From contig NZ_FOWN01000001.1 in the NCBI RefSeq assembly GCF_900115465.1, forward strand, positions 124,001 through 188,000: DNA of 64,000 nucleotides, written 5' to 3'. The translations under genes were made by a program, and so were the position numbers. Source of the DNA: Halolactibacillus alkaliphilus. GTDB lineage: Bacteria; Bacillota; Bacilli; Bacillales; Amphibacillaceae. The notes beneath the pieces were generated by a model. That model had not been told where the DNA came from, did no database searches, and was given only the letters and a program-made list of their open reading frames with translations. Below are positions 1 to 9,136 of the stretch, piece after piece (within the stretch, counting starts at the first letter, position 1; the number at the start of each line of letters is the position of its first letter).

Positions 1-176
1 AGCTCTGCTACTCCGTTTTTTGATGTCTGATGGGTATCGGCTTGTTATTTGCTTGTGAAGTTTAGGTGCGTATTTGACAGTAGGTAATCATTAGAAAATG
101 ATAAGATTTCTTTGAGTTAAAAGAGGGGAAATATTCATTCTAACCAAGCAGATGAATTTTTTTAAAAAACTTATAA
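1..176. other. Upstream stretch without a supported gene
   Basis: I see no complete gene here. One forward frame is open from the window edge to a stop near position 58 (about 18 residues) and could be the tail of an upstream gene, but it is too short to identify. A TTGACA hexamer lies at 74-79 without a convincing -10 box at the right distance. Confidence 0.3.
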
Positions 177-191
177 AGAATGCGTTTACAA
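177..191 (-). promoter_or_regulatory. Candidate cre (CcpA) site before the GH88-PTS operon
   Basis: Read on the minus strand, TTGTAAACGCATTCT fits the 15-base degenerate cre consensus WTGNAANCGNWNNCW at every position. It overlaps the candidate -35 box of the GH88-PTS promoter, which suits catabolite repression of a glycan-use operon. The match is visible in the sequence; CcpA control is inferred. Confidence 0.6.
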
Positions 192-216
192 ATAAAGAAA
201 AATGAAGTATTATAAT
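185..216 (+). promoter_or_regulatory. Candidate sigma-A promoter of the GH88-PTS operon
   Basis: TTTACA (185-190) is followed by TATTAT (208-213) at 17 bp, and an overlapping TATAAT sits at 211-216. A short palindrome, TAACCGGTTA (219-228), followed by GTTAAC lies just downstream. It could be an operator, but no regulator gene is nearby to support that. Confidence 0.5.
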
Positions 217-256
217 GATAACCGGTTAACACGTTAAGTAAGGAAGGGATGTTTTT

Positions 257-1444
257 ATGAAAAAAATTGAAAAGGAATCACTTTTATCAAGTGAAAGATT
301 TCTGTCGAATGGTTTATTGACAGAGAAGAAAATTGATGAAGCTATTGAGCAAGCCATACAAAAAGTTGATCAAAACATTTTGAAGTTAGGGAACTTGTTT
401 CCAGCACCAGCAACAAGCAACCAGAGCTACCAGTCAATGAAAAATGATGAGTGGACAAATGGTTTCTGGACGGGTGTTTTATGGTTGAGTTATGAGGCGA
501 CAGGAGATAACAAATATAAGGAATTAGCTGAAAAACATGTAGATAGCTTCCATCAACGTTTAATTGATGATGTACATCTAGATCATCATGATCTTGGATT
601 CTTATATGTTCCTTCTTGTGTAAGCGCTTATAAACTAACGGGTAATGAAAAAGCAAAAGAAGCAGCGTTGTGGGCTGCGGATAAATTAATTAGTCGATAT
701 CAAGAAAAGGGCGAATTCATTCAAGCTTGGGGTGAACTAGGGGCTAAGGATAACTATCGCTTAATTGTAGACTGCCTTCTTAACATTCCATTATTATACT
801 GGGCTACAGAAGAAACAGGTAAACAACACTATCGTGAAATGGCAGAGAAGCACTATACATCAACGATTCACTATGCGATTAGAGACGATGCATCTGCGTT
901 CCATACATTCTACTTCGACCCGGAAACAGGCGAACCTCTCGAAGGGAAAACAAGACAAGGTTTTTCTGATGATTCTAGTTGGGCACGCGGACAAAGTTGG
1001 TTAGTATATGGTATAGCTTTAAACCATTTTTATAACGAGCAACCTGCTAATATTAATTTATTTGAAGCTGTAACGAACTATTATTTAAACCGATTACCAG
1101 AAGATTTTATCAGCTATTGGGATTTGATTTTCACAGATGGATCTAATCAATCACGTGACTCATCAGCCACAGCTATCGCTATTTGTGGTATGAATTTAAT
1201 GGATGATTATTTACCAGAATCAAATAGCCATAAACTTATTTACAAATATGCTCAGCATGCTATGATGGAAAGTCTAATAGACAATTATACAGATCAAAAA
1301 ACGGATGGTATTTCAGCACTTATTAATTCAGGGGTATATTCATGGCACTCTGGAAAAGGCGTTGATGAAGGTAATATCTGGGGAGATTATTTCTACTTAG
1401 AGGCTTTAGTAAGATTTAAAAAGAAATGGAAAATGTATTGGTAA
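257..1444 (+). CDS. ugl: Unsaturated glucuronyl hydrolase, GH88
   Basis: This 395-residue cytoplasmic enzyme hydrolyses the unsaturated uronic acid from disaccharides released by polysaccharide lyases such as hyaluronate or chondroitin lyase. There is no signal peptide. The family's two key aspartates fit D112 (in LDHHDLGF) and D172 (in YRLIVDCLLNIPLLYWA), and TNGFWTGVLWL and the late GVYSWHSGKGVDEGNIWGDY stretch are also typical of GH88. The start has a clear AAGGAAGGGA ribosome binding site. It is the first gene of an operon with a mannose-family PTS and lies upstream of a PL8 lyase, an arrangement known from hyaluronan-using streptococci. Family assignment is firm. Whether it prefers sulfated chondroitin or hyaluronan units cannot be told. 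Confidence 0.93.
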   Translation: MKKIEKESLLSSERFLSNGLLTEKKIDEAIEQAIQKVDQNILKLGNLFPAPATSNQSYQSMKNDEWTNGFWTGVLWLSYEATGDNKYKELAEKHVDSFHQRLIDDVHLDHHDLGFLYVPSCVSAYKLTGNEKAKEAALWAADKLISRYQEKGEFIQAWGELGAKDNYRLIVDCLLNIPLLYWATEETGKQHYREMAEKHYTSTIHYAIRDDASAFHTFYFDPETGEPLEGKTRQGFSDDSSWARGQSWLVYGIALNHFYNEQPANINLFEAVTNYYLNRLPEDFISYWDLIFTDGSNQSRDSSATAIAICGMNLMDDYLPESNSHKLIYKYAQHAMMESLIDNYTDQKTDGISALINSGVYSWHSGKGVDEGNIWGDYFYLEALVRFKKKWKMYW

Positions 1445-1475
1445 TAATTACACGAAAATATAGAGGAGGATTAAC

Positions 1476-1970
1476 ATGCCTAAACCGTCACTAAAAATGG
1501 TTCGTATCGATGAAAGACTGATTCATGGACAAGGTCAAATGTGGATTAAATCACTGGGTGTTAATTTATGTGTTGTTGCAAACGATGAAGCTGCAAATGA
1601 TCCTATTCAGCAATCACTGATGAAATCTGTTGTTCAAGATGTTGGCATGCGTTTTTTCACTATTGATAAAACAATTGAAATTATCCATCGCGCAGCACCA
1701 ACACAACATATCTTTTTAGTTGTAAAAACCGCAGAAGATGCTCTTAAGTTAATACAGGGTGGAGTACCGATTGAGAAATTGAATGTGGGTAATATTCATC
1801 ATGCTGAAGGTAAAACCAAAATTTCGAATTATATTTATGTTGGTGATGAAGATATCGCCGCTTTAAAGGAAATAACAGAAAAATACAATGTAACACTAGA
1901 CACAAGGACATCGCCTATGGCGCCAGATGTTGATGCGTTAGAAAAATTAATGGCAGCATTAAAAAAATAG
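1476..1970 (+). CDS. PTS EIIB, mannose/fructose/sorbose family
   Basis: This 164-residue cytoplasmic phosphocarrier takes phosphate from EIIA and passes it to sugar bound by the IIC/IID channel. The phosphorylated histidine is H17 in the motif RIDERLIHGQGQ, and length and fold pattern fit the family. A GAGGAGG ribosome binding site precedes the ATG. It sits between GH88 and IIC with short gaps, so co-transcription is likely. From context its cargo is probably an unsaturated glycosaminoglycan disaccharide rather than mannose (inference). Confidence 0.93.
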   Translation: MPKPSLKMVRIDERLIHGQGQMWIKSLGVNLCVVANDEAANDPIQQSLMKSVVQDVGMRFFTIDKTIEIIHRAAPTQHIFLVVKTAEDALKLIQGGVPIEKLNVGNIHHAEGKTKISNYIYVGDEDIAALKEITEKYNVTLDTRTSPMAPDVDALEKLMAALKK

Positions 1971-1988
1971 TATGAAGGAGGAGATCTT

Positions 1989-2783
1989 ATGGAAATAACA
2001 TTAGTACAAGCGTTACTTATTGCTTTAATGGCAGGGGCGTGCTTCGCTGGAACTTTATTGGGTATTTTCACAAACCGAGTTATTGTTCTTTCATTTTTTG
2101 TCGGACTTATTCTAGGTGATGTACAAACAGGTTTAATGATGGGGGCTATCGGAGAACTAGCCTTTATGGGCTTTGGTGTTGGTGCAGGTGGTACGGTACC
2201 ACCAAACCCATTAGGACCTGGTATTGTAGGAACTATTATGGCTATTACACTTAGAAATGAAGGTGTAACGCCAGAAGTTGCTTTAGCGCTATCATATCCT
2301 TTTGCAGTACTGTTTCAAATTACGCAAACAGCCATTTATACAGTATTTGCTGGAGCACCAGAAGCTGCTAAAAAAGCTATTGAAGCAGGAAATTATAAGA
2401 AATTCAGATTTTATGCAAACGGAACGATTATTGGGTTTTTCATAACTGGCTTTGTTATCGCTCTATTATCAGCACTTAGCATGGAACCATTACGTATCTT
2501 TGTAGACATGATTCCTCAAGCAATTATTACTGCTTTAAGTGTAGCGGGTGGTTTATTACCAGCTATTGGTTTCGCTATGATCCTATCAGTAATGGTGAAA
2601 AAAGATGTTATTCCATACGTTCTTTTAGGATATGTTGCAATCGCTTACCTTGAATTACCGGTAATGGCTGTGGCTATCGTTGGGTTAATCTTTGCTTTAA
2701 TTGATTATTATAACCGTGAAAAGAACGAAGGAATGTTTGGCGGTCAATCAAATAGTGTAGAGGGGGATGAATATGGAATCTAG
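1989..2783 (+). CDS. PTS EIIC, mannose family
   Basis: This 264-residue polytopic membrane protein forms the sugar channel together with IID. Hydrophobic helices fill most of the chain, and the conserved glycine-rich GELAFMGFGVGAGGTVPPNP region typical of mannose-family IIC is present. An AAGGAGGAGA ribosome binding site precedes the start. The end overlaps the start of the IID gene by about 11 bases, which suggests translational coupling. Substrate is inferred from the neighbouring GH88 and PL8 genes. Confidence 0.92.
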   Translation: MEITLVQALLIALMAGACFAGTLLGIFTNRVIVLSFFVGLILGDVQTGLMMGAIGELAFMGFGVGAGGTVPPNPLGPGIVGTIMAITLRNEGVTPEVALALSYPFAVLFQITQTAIYTVFAGAPEAAKKAIEAGNYKKFRFYANGTIIGFFITGFVIALLSALSMEPLRIFVDMIPQAIITALSVAGGLLPAIGFAMILSVMVKKDVIPYVLLGYVAIAYLELPVMAVAIVGLIFALIDYYNREKNEGMFGGQSNSVEGDEYGI

Positions 2784-3585
2784 AACACATAATTTATCAA
2801 AAAAAGACTATGTTGTAGCAACTTTACGTTCGTATTTTTTGCAAAATGGATTTAACTATACAAACTATCAAGGTACAGGGTATGCCAATGTTATCTTTCC
2901 TGGATTAAAAAAGATTTATAAAGATAAGCCAGAGGAATTAAAAAAAGCAACGACAGAAAACATTGAATTCTATAACGTTAACCCACAAACAGTACCGTTT
3001 GTTACGAGTTTACAATTGGCAATGTTAGATCACGGTGAGGACCCAAGTCAGATTCGTGGTATTAAAATGGCATTAATGGGTCCTTTAGCGGGTATTGGTG
3101 ACGCTATTTCACAGTTTGGTATTGCACCACTTTTCTCTACTATTTTTGCAAGTATGGCTATGAGTGGAATTACTGCCGCACCATTACTATTTCTATTTGC
3201 AATGATTGGTACTAACCTCTTCATCAAATCAGGTTTAGGCTATTTAGGATATAAAATGGGGACAAGTGCCATTGATATTTTGAGTGAAAAGATTAACCAA
3301 ATTTCTCGTGCTGCAAATATCGTAGGTGTCACAGTTATTTCTGGTTTGGCCGTAAACTTTGTTAGGGTGAATTTGGCGCTTGAATATGCTACTACTATTG
3401 ATGGTGAAGAACAAGTTGTAGCTTTTCAAACAGTATTAGATCAAATTTTGCCTCGTTTATTACCAGCAGTAGTGACGATTATTGCGTTTTACTTGATTAA
3501 AAAACGTAATTGGAACGTATATAAGTTACTAGCATTATTAATTATCTCAGGAATTGTACTTTCTTTATTAGGTGTTTTAGTCTAG
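2773..3585 (+). CDS. PTS EIID, mannose family
   Basis: This 270-residue IID subunit partners IIC. The N-terminal cytoplasmic part is followed by several hydrophobic segments, and GIKMALMGPLAGIGDAISQ is a strong IID signature. I chose the ATG at 2773 over the one at 2767 because the AGGGGG ribosome binding site at 2761-2766 directly abuts the earlier codon but lies six bases from this one. A hairpin follows the gene before EIIA. Confidence 0.92.
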   Translation: MESRTHNLSKKDYVVATLRSYFLQNGFNYTNYQGTGYANVIFPGLKKIYKDKPEELKKATTENIEFYNVNPQTVPFVTSLQLAMLDHGEDPSQIRGIKMALMGPLAGIGDAISQFGIAPLFSTIFASMAMSGITAAPLLFLFAMIGTNLFIKSGLGYLGYKMGTSAIDILSEKINQISRAANIVGVTVISGLAVNFVRVNLALEYATTIDGEEQVVAFQTVLDQILPRLLPAVVTIIAFYLIKKRNWNVYKLLALLIISGIVLSLLGVLV

Positions 3586-3602
3586 TAAAGAGTGTTTGAT
3601 GA

Positions 3603-3647
3603 AAATAAGTTTCCATAGCATGTTTTTGATGTTAAGGAAACTTATTT
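3603..3647 (+). terminator. Intra-operon hairpin between IID and IIA
   Basis: Arms AAATAAGTTTCC (3603-3614) and GGAAACTTATTT (3636-3647) are perfect 12-base inverted repeats with a 21-base loop, followed by CTTTTTAAAT. It resembles a weak terminator or an RNA-processing/stability element and could lower expression of EIIA and the lyase relative to GH88-IIB-IIC-IID. Confidence 0.6.
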
Positions 3648-3678
3648 CTTTTTAAATGACAGGTATGGGGGAGTAAAA

Positions 3679-4122
3679 ATGATTGGAATTATAATAACAG
3701 GTCACGGTGAATTTTCATTAGGTTTAAGAAGTTCGGCAAAAATGATTGTAGGAAAACAGATTGGCCTAGAAGCAGTGCCCTTTTTAGAGGGTGAGTCATC
3801 TAGCGAATTACAAAAGAAGCTAACTTCTAAAATTGCGGAAATGCGCGATGAATATGAAGGTGTTATTGTTCTTGCAGATTTAACGGGTGGTACACCTTAT
3901 AAAGAATCTGCGGTTATTGCTAATGAATATAGCAATGTTAAAGTTATTGGTGGCACAAATTTATCTATGGTACTCGAACTATCTATGTTAAGAATGATGG
4001 AAAATGATGCAGATAAATTAACCCATCAAACGTTAACGTCTGGCAAGGATGCCATTCAATTATTTGAATGCGTTAAAATAGAAGATAGCAATAGTTCAGC
4101 TGAGGATAGTGAAGGTATATAA
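3679..4122 (+). CDS. PTS EIIA, mannose family
   Basis: This 147-residue cytoplasmic phosphocarrier accepts phosphate from HPr. The active histidine is H9 in ITGHGEFSLG, and the DLTGGTPYK stretch typical of the family follows. The C-terminal tail is acidic. A GGGGGAG ribosome binding site precedes the start. With IIB, IIC and IID upstream it completes a full permease. It is separated from IID by a hairpin and followed by a terminator. Confidence 0.93.
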   Translation: MIGIIITGHGEFSLGLRSSAKMIVGKQIGLEAVPFLEGESSSELQKKLTSKIAEMRDEYEGVIVLADLTGGTPYKESAVIANEYSNVKVIGGTNLSMVLELSMLRMMENDADKLTHQTLTSGKDAIQLFECVKIEDSNSSAEDSEGI

Positions 4123-4189
4123 TTTTTACTACGCCTCATCTTTTACCAGAGAAAGAGTGTCGTATTCAAAGTATTAATTTTCTAAGATT

Positions 4190-4230
4190 ACCTTATAACT
4201 GAACATGTAGATGTTGTTATAAGGTTTTTA
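4190..4230 (+). terminator. Rho-independent terminator after EIIA
   Basis: Arms ACCTTATAAC (4190-4199) and GTTATAAGGT (4216-4225) pair perfectly and run into TTTTTATTT. It should end the GH88-PTS transcript before the lyase gene. Confidence 0.8.
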
Positions 4231-4240
4231 TTTCGCTTAA

Positions 4241-4255
4241 ATTAAAGCGCTTACT
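4241..4255 (+). promoter_or_regulatory. Candidate cre site before the PL8 lyase
   Basis: ATTAAAGCGCTTACT has one mismatch to the degenerate cre consensus and a palindromic AAGCGCTT core. It lies between the EIIA terminator and the lyase start, where a separate promoter is expected. Together with the site at 177-191 it suggests that both glycosaminoglycan units are under catabolite control. Confidence 0.45.
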
Positions 4256-4296
4256 TTTATGTTGATATGTCATGTTTTTTTTAAAAGGAGAAAAAG

Positions 4297-7200
4297 ATGA
4301 AAAAAAATCCATTTAGAAAAGTTATTTTAGACGCAATGAAAATGATAACGGCATCAGTAGTGATAGTTACTTCTATAATACCGACCTATTATGTCACAGC
4401 AGCAGAATTAAATGAAGATCGCTTACAAGCACCATCGGTAGAGAATATACATAATAGTAATCAAGATGAGCTTAAAAATCTAATTGTAAACGGAGATTTT
4501 ACAGACACGCAGTTAATGGAAAAACCATGGACAGGCGATATTCCCAAGTCTTGGGGACTATGGATTCCTAACAATATTGAGACAACTGATTATACAGCGA
4601 AAGTGAATGAAAATCAGGAACTTGTACTATCTAGTTTGACTGATGAATTTAGAGCGGCAGTCAATCAGAGATTTGACATTATTGGAGGAGAACAGTATAA
4701 ACTATCCTTTAATATCAAAACAGAAGATAAAGTTGGTTTAGCTAGAGTTCGAATTAACGAGAGAAATGGAAATGATCAAGTAAATCTGTGGTTTTCAAGA
4801 AATTTTTCAGGCACCGCAGACTGGCAAACTGTTATCCAAGAGTTTGAACCGCATGAACATACGGATAACATTACGGTAGAATTGTTTTTTGAAACAGGTA
4901 AGGGTACGGTATACTTTGATGACATAAAGTTGATTCCCTCTATTAAAGAAGAGGAGGTCATTCCATTAGAGGAAGAGATCATTTTAAATGACTCAAGTAT
5001 TTATATAACGAATATTGACAGTTATAACTACGATATTAAGGATCAATCTATCGCTATAAATAAAGAGGGATTGATTTATCCCTTAGTAAAAGGCGAGACG
5101 CAAGTAAGTATTTATGATGAAAATAATGTATTGATAAAAGAAATACCATTAACTGTGATACCTTATCAAGCATCTACGTATGATGAGATGATAAAGGAAT
5201 GGAATGATATTATTGCGGGTAATGATTACTATGATGATTCAAATGTGGTAATGAATAAGCAAAATACCCAACTGGATAAGGCTGTGGAGTCTATACTGTC
5301 TGAATATTTAGCGCACATAGATAACGAGAACTATCTATGGTCAGATATAACGGATTACCGGGTATCGGCTAACTTAACAGCGTCCTATCGCAGAATCGAA
5401 TCAGTTGCGAAACAAGTAACTCAGAGTGAATCTAAATACTATCAAGATCCAGTTGCTGCAAGAATGGTTAAAGATACTTTAAATTGGCTGTATGCTAATG
5501 TATATAATGAAGAGTCGTATATTATTGGTAACTGGTGGGACTATGAGATTGGCGTTCCAAGAGCCATTAATAATACATTAACCCTGATGAATAATTATTT
5601 TTCTCATGAAGAAGTATTAAAATACACAGCTCCCATCAGTAAATTTGTTCCAGATCCATACTATTTTAGGGTAACAACGGGAAATCCGTTTAAAGCTTTG
5701 GGTGGGAATTTGATTGACATGGGTCGAGTTAAAATAATTTCAGGTGCTCTTAGAGAAGATGATGCTATAATCACTGACGCAATTTTATCATTAAGACAAG
5801 CCTTGGAATACGCATCTCCAGGGGGAGAAGGTTTTTTTAGAGATGGATCTTACATTGATCATGTTAATGTAGCGCTAACGGGCGCATACGGTAATGTAAT
5901 GATTGATGGTTTGTCGCAACTATTACCAGTAGTGTTAAAGACGGATATTTTAGTAGAAGAAGATTTGAATATATTGTATGATTTTATTGATCGAGCTTTT
6001 TTACCTTTAATGTATAAAGGACAAATGATGGATATGACGCGAGGACGCTCAATTAGTCGTCAAAACCTTCAAAGTCACGCAGCAGGTGGAGAGGTTATTA
6101 GAGGAATCATGCGAGTTGCGGATGTTTCAAATGTCGATCATCGTGATAAATTAACGGCAATCGTTAAAACTATAGTTACTCAAAATACGTACTATAATAT
6201 TTTTGATAATTTACATTCATATAAAGATATTGCTATGATGGAAGCTTTATTGAATGATACATCCGTGTCTTCTATAGAAAGAGAAACCGAGTTATCGATA
6301 TTTAATGAAATGGATAAAGTTGTTTATCGAAATGAAAGCAGTGATTTTGCCTTTGGTATAAGCATGTATTCAAATACTACACAAAATTATGAATATATGA
6401 ATAAAGAGAATGCGAGAGGCTGGCATACTGCTGACGGCGCGGTATACTACTACAATGACGATTTAAGTCATTACAGTGATAATTATTGGCCAACAGTTAA
6501 TGCGTATCATCTTCCTGGTACGACAACAATAATGAAGGAACGCGAAGATGGATCAGGTATGGTGACGCTACCAAGTGATTTTGTAGGTGGAACTAAACTT
6601 GATGATTACGCAGCTTCAGTTGCCATGGACTTTACTAATTGGAATGAAACGTTAACTGCAAAGAAATCTTGGTTTATTTTTGGAGAAAAAGTCGTGTTTC
6701 TAGGTTCAGGTATTAACCAAACAACAGATAGTTTCGCTGTAACGACGATAGAAAATCGAAAGCTAAATCAAGACGAAACGTATGAACTATTTGTTAATGG
6801 TGATATAAAAAACTTTAACTTTGAACAGTCAGAGTTAGAAGCAGTAAATTCTATTCTCTTAAGTAACCCGAGTAACTCTAAAATGAATATTGGCTATGTA
6901 TTCCTAGAGGAAACTGATTTAAAGCTTAGTCATGAAACAAGATCAGGATCATGGCAAGATATTAATGCGGCACAGTCAGATACCGTCTATTCGAATGAGT
7001 TTTTGATGTTTTACCAGGAACATAAGCGTAGCAATGACGCCTATGCTTACGTCATGTATCCAAATATCACAAATAGCCAGTTGCAGGTGACGGTAGAAAA
7101 TAATTCTATAGAAATTTTGCGGAATGATGAAACCATTCAAGCTGTATACGACCATGATGCGAAACAATGGGGAATCGTCTTATATGAAGATGTACCGTTT

Positions 7201-7710
7201 TCTATAGATGATGACTTCACATTTAATAAAAAGGGTATATATTCAATGAAATTAAAATACGATCATTACATTGTCTCGTATTACGATCCAACAGATCAAG
7301 CGTTAGGAAGTAGCGTTGATTTAGAAATCGATAGTCTGCATGGGTATGATATTGTTAAAGTGTCTACAGAGAGTGACAGAAGTACGATTGTGCAGGTACC
7401 GATTCTAGGAGACGCTAACTCTAATGAGACAATACCTGATGTAGAAGATAACCAAAGTGAAGATGATGAAAGTTTAGAAAATGACAATCAAGAAAAAGAG
7501 TCAGATGGAATAAAGGAGGAAGGAAACACTACTTTAAACAATGGTAGTTCCGCTAATGATAGTAACGCAAATGATTTTGAAAAAGAAATAGCTAATAATA
7601 AGACTTTACCTCTTACTGCTACCCACACACTTAACCTAATATTTCTGGGGGCGTTAGCATTATCTTTGGGGAGCGTGTTAATGTTATATAAAAAAAAGGT
7701 AAGAAAGTAA
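4297..7710 (+). CDS. Wall-anchored polysaccharide lyase family 8 (hyaluronate/chondroitin lyase)
   Basis: This 1137-residue secreted enzyme cleaves hyaluronan or chondroitin by beta-elimination to unsaturated disaccharides. A signal peptide covers about residues 1-36. A carbohydrate-binding-like beta domain follows (about 62-210, opening LIVNGDFTD), then an Ig-like segment (about 225-290), the alpha/alpha toroid and the beta-sandwich domains. Catalytic residues match PL8: N471 in GGNLIDMGR, and H522 and Y531 in DHVNVALTGAYGN. Arginines lie in RGRSISR (582-588) and the aromatic patch is NWWDYEIGVPRAINNT. The C terminus has an acidic Asn/Asp/Glu spacer, the sorting-like motif LPLTA near residue 1104, a hydrophobic span and the tail KKKVRK. 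That implies sortase attachment, although the last motif residue is Ala rather than the usual Gly. Confidence 0.93.
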   Translation: MKKNPFRKVILDAMKMITASVVIVTSIIPTYYVTAAELNEDRLQAPSVENIHNSNQDELKNLIVNGDFTDTQLMEKPWTGDIPKSWGLWIPNNIETTDYTAKVNENQELVLSSLTDEFRAAVNQRFDIIGGEQYKLSFNIKTEDKVGLARVRINERNGNDQVNLWFSRNFSGTADWQTVIQEFEPHEHTDNITVELFFETGKGTVYFDDIKLIPSIKEEEVIPLEEEIILNDSSIYITNIDSYNYDIKDQSIAINKEGLIYPLVKGETQVSIYDENNVLIKEIPLTVIPYQASTYDEMIKEWNDIIAGNDYYDDSNVVMNKQNTQLDKAVESILSEYLAHIDNENYLWSDITDYRVSANLTASYRRIESVAKQVTQSESKYYQDPVAARMVKDTLNWLYANVYNEESYIIGNWWDYEIGVPRAINNTLTLMNNYFSHEEVLKYTAPISKFVPDPYYFRVTTGNPFKALGGNLIDMGRVKIISGALREDDAIITDAILSLRQALEYASPGGEGFFRDGSYIDHVNVALTGAYGNVMIDGLSQLLPVVLKTDILVEEDLNILYDFIDRAFLPLMYKGQMMDMTRGRSISRQNLQSHAAGGEVIRGIMRVADVSNVDHRDKLTAIVKTIVTQNTYYNIFDNLHSYKDIAMMEALLNDTSVSSIERETELSIFNEMDKVVYRNESSDFAFGISMYSNTTQNYEYMNKENARGWHTADGAVYYYNDDLSHYSDNYWPTVNAYHLPGTTTIMKEREDGSGMVTLPSDFVGGTKLDDYAASVAMDFTNWNETLTAKKSWFIFGEKVVFLGSGINQTTDSFAVTTIENRKLNQDETYELFVNGDIKNFNFEQSELEAVNSILLSNPSNSKMNIGYVFLEETDLKLSHETRSGSWQDINAAQSDTVYSNEFLMFYQEHKRSNDAYAYVMYPNITNSQLQVTVENNSIEILRNDETIQAVYDHDAKQWGIVLYEDVPFSIDDDFTFNKKGIYSMKLKYDHYIVSYYDPTDQALGSSVDLEIDSLHGYDIVKVSTESDRSTIVQVPILGDANSNETIPDVEDNQSEDDESLENDNQEKESDGIKEEGNTTLNNGSSANDSNANDFEKEIANNKTLPLTATHTLNLIFLGALALSLGSVLMLYKKKVRK

Positions 7711-7779
7711 ATATGAAGTTTTTCAATTGATGTAATGATGCTATGTGTGAATTAAAAAAAAGGAAATTTAATAATAATG

Positions 7780-7815
7780 GAAGTGCCCTATCAAAAATGA
7801 TAGGGCACTTCTTTT
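7780..7815 (+). terminator. Terminator after the PL8 lyase
   Basis: A perfect 14-base stem, GAAGTGCCCTATCA against TGATAGGGCACTTC, has an AAAA loop and is followed by TTTT. Confidence 0.88.
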
Positions 7816-7878
7816 GGCTCTAGTGGTTGACTTTCATAAAATTTGCTCATTTGTTCACATTTTTAATTCGTTACTACA

Positions 7879-7907
7879 TTGACACGCTATCTAATCAATG
7901 ATAAATT
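7879..7907 (+). promoter_or_regulatory. Candidate promoter for pntAA
   Basis: TTGACA (7879-7884) is a perfect -35 box. The best -10 at 17 bp is TAAATT (7902-7907), with four of six consensus positions. It lies about 100 bases before pntAA. Confidence 0.4.
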
Positions 7908-8005
7908 TACATGTAATTGACTGAAAATTCTGTCTGACTTTTACTTAAATGTTTAAAAAGTAGATTAATTGACTTCAGAATCATTAACGGAAAGGAAAAG
8001 AGCCC

Positions 8006-9133
8006 ATGAAAATTGTAGCATTAAAAGAAAGTAACGAACCACGTGTTGCTTTAGTGCCAGATGCGGTAAAAAAGCTGTGTCAATTAGAAGGTATTGAAGT
8101 GGCTGTTGAGTGCCAACTTTCATCAATGATGACAGATGAAGCATTTGAAGCGGCTGGCGCACAGTTAGAAGAAAAGAGAGAACATCTCCTTGCTTCTGGA
8201 GATATCTTCTTATCGGTGAATGCACCTTTAATAGAGGATATTAAGCAAATGAAACGAGGATCACTATGTATTAGCTTTTTAGATCCTTACAATGATAAAG
8301 AACGTATAAAAACCTTTGTTGCACAAGGTGTGAATGCCATTAGTATGGAAATGTTGCCAAGAACAACACTAGCACAAAAGATGGATGCGATCAGCTCACA
8401 AGCATCCCTTGCAGGGTACGTCGCTGTCGTGTTAGGTGCGAATAAATTAGACCGGATTTTCCCAATGATGATGACCCCGTCTGGTACAATTCCACCGGCA
8501 AAAGTATTTGTCATTGGTGCAGGCGTTGCCGGTCTTCAAGCTATTGCTACAGCAAAGCGACTTGGTGCACGCGTTGAAGCATTTGATACAAGACCTGTTG
8601 TTGAAGAACAAGTCACCTCACTTGGGGCAAAGTTTGTCAAAGTAGACCTTGGTGAGACGGGCCAAAATAAAGATGGTTATGCGAATGCCTTAACAGAAGA
8701 ACAATTAAAAATCCAACAACAAGCAATGGCTAAAAGTTGTGCGAATGCAGATTTAGTCATAACGACAGCCAAATTATTCGGCCGTAAAGCACCTGTTATT
8801 GTAACTAAAGATATCTTAAAACAAATGCGTAATGGAGCAGTCATTATTGATTTGGCTGCTGGTTGTGGCGGTAATGTAGAGGGAACGGTTATTGATGAGA
8901 CAGTGACAGTTGAGGGTGTAGATATTGTTGGGATGGATAACTTGCCAGGTGAAGTCGCGTTTGATGCATCAAGTATGTATGCGAGTAACTTGTATCACCT
9001 CATTTCACACTTTTATAATAAAGAAACACAAAATATTTCACTAGATCAATCAGATGAAATTATGAATGGCTGTCTCGTCACTAAAGATGGTCAAGTAGTA
9101 AACGAACGACTAACAGAAATTTATGGAGGGTAA
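8006..9133 (+). CDS. pntAA: NAD(P) transhydrogenase subunit alpha, part 1
   Basis: This 375-residue soluble dI domain binds NAD(H) in the proton-translocating transhydrogenase, which moves hydride between NADH and NADP. The opening IVALKESNEPRVALVP and the Rossmann motif VIGAGVAGLQAIATAKRLGA are diagnostic. There are no membrane segments. It belongs to the split form in which alpha is encoded by two genes, and pntAB follows after three bases. The start has an AAAGGAAAAG ribosome binding site. The complex probably supplies NADPH. Confidence 0.94.
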   Translation: MKIVALKESNEPRVALVPDAVKKLCQLEGIEVAVECQLSSMMTDEAFEAAGAQLEEKREHLLASGDIFLSVNAPLIEDIKQMKRGSLCISFLDPYNDKERIKTFVAQGVNAISMEMLPRTTLAQKMDAISSQASLAGYVAVVLGANKLDRIFPMMMTPSGTIPPAKVFVIGAGVAGLQAIATAKRLGARVEAFDTRPVVEEQVTSLGAKFVKVDLGETGQNKDGYANALTEEQLKIQQQAMAKSCANADLVITTAKLFGRKAPVIVTKDILKQMRNGAVIIDLAAGCGGNVEGTVIDETVTVEGVDIVGMDNLPGEVAFDASSMYASNLYHLISHFYNKETQNISLDQSDEIMNGCLVTKDGQVVNERLTEIYGG

Positions 9134-9136
9134 CTT

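Noticed and set aside
74-107. TTGACA promoter upstream of the GH88 operon
   Set aside because: The TAAGAT-like -10 is 22 bases away, and a better promoter exists at 185-216.
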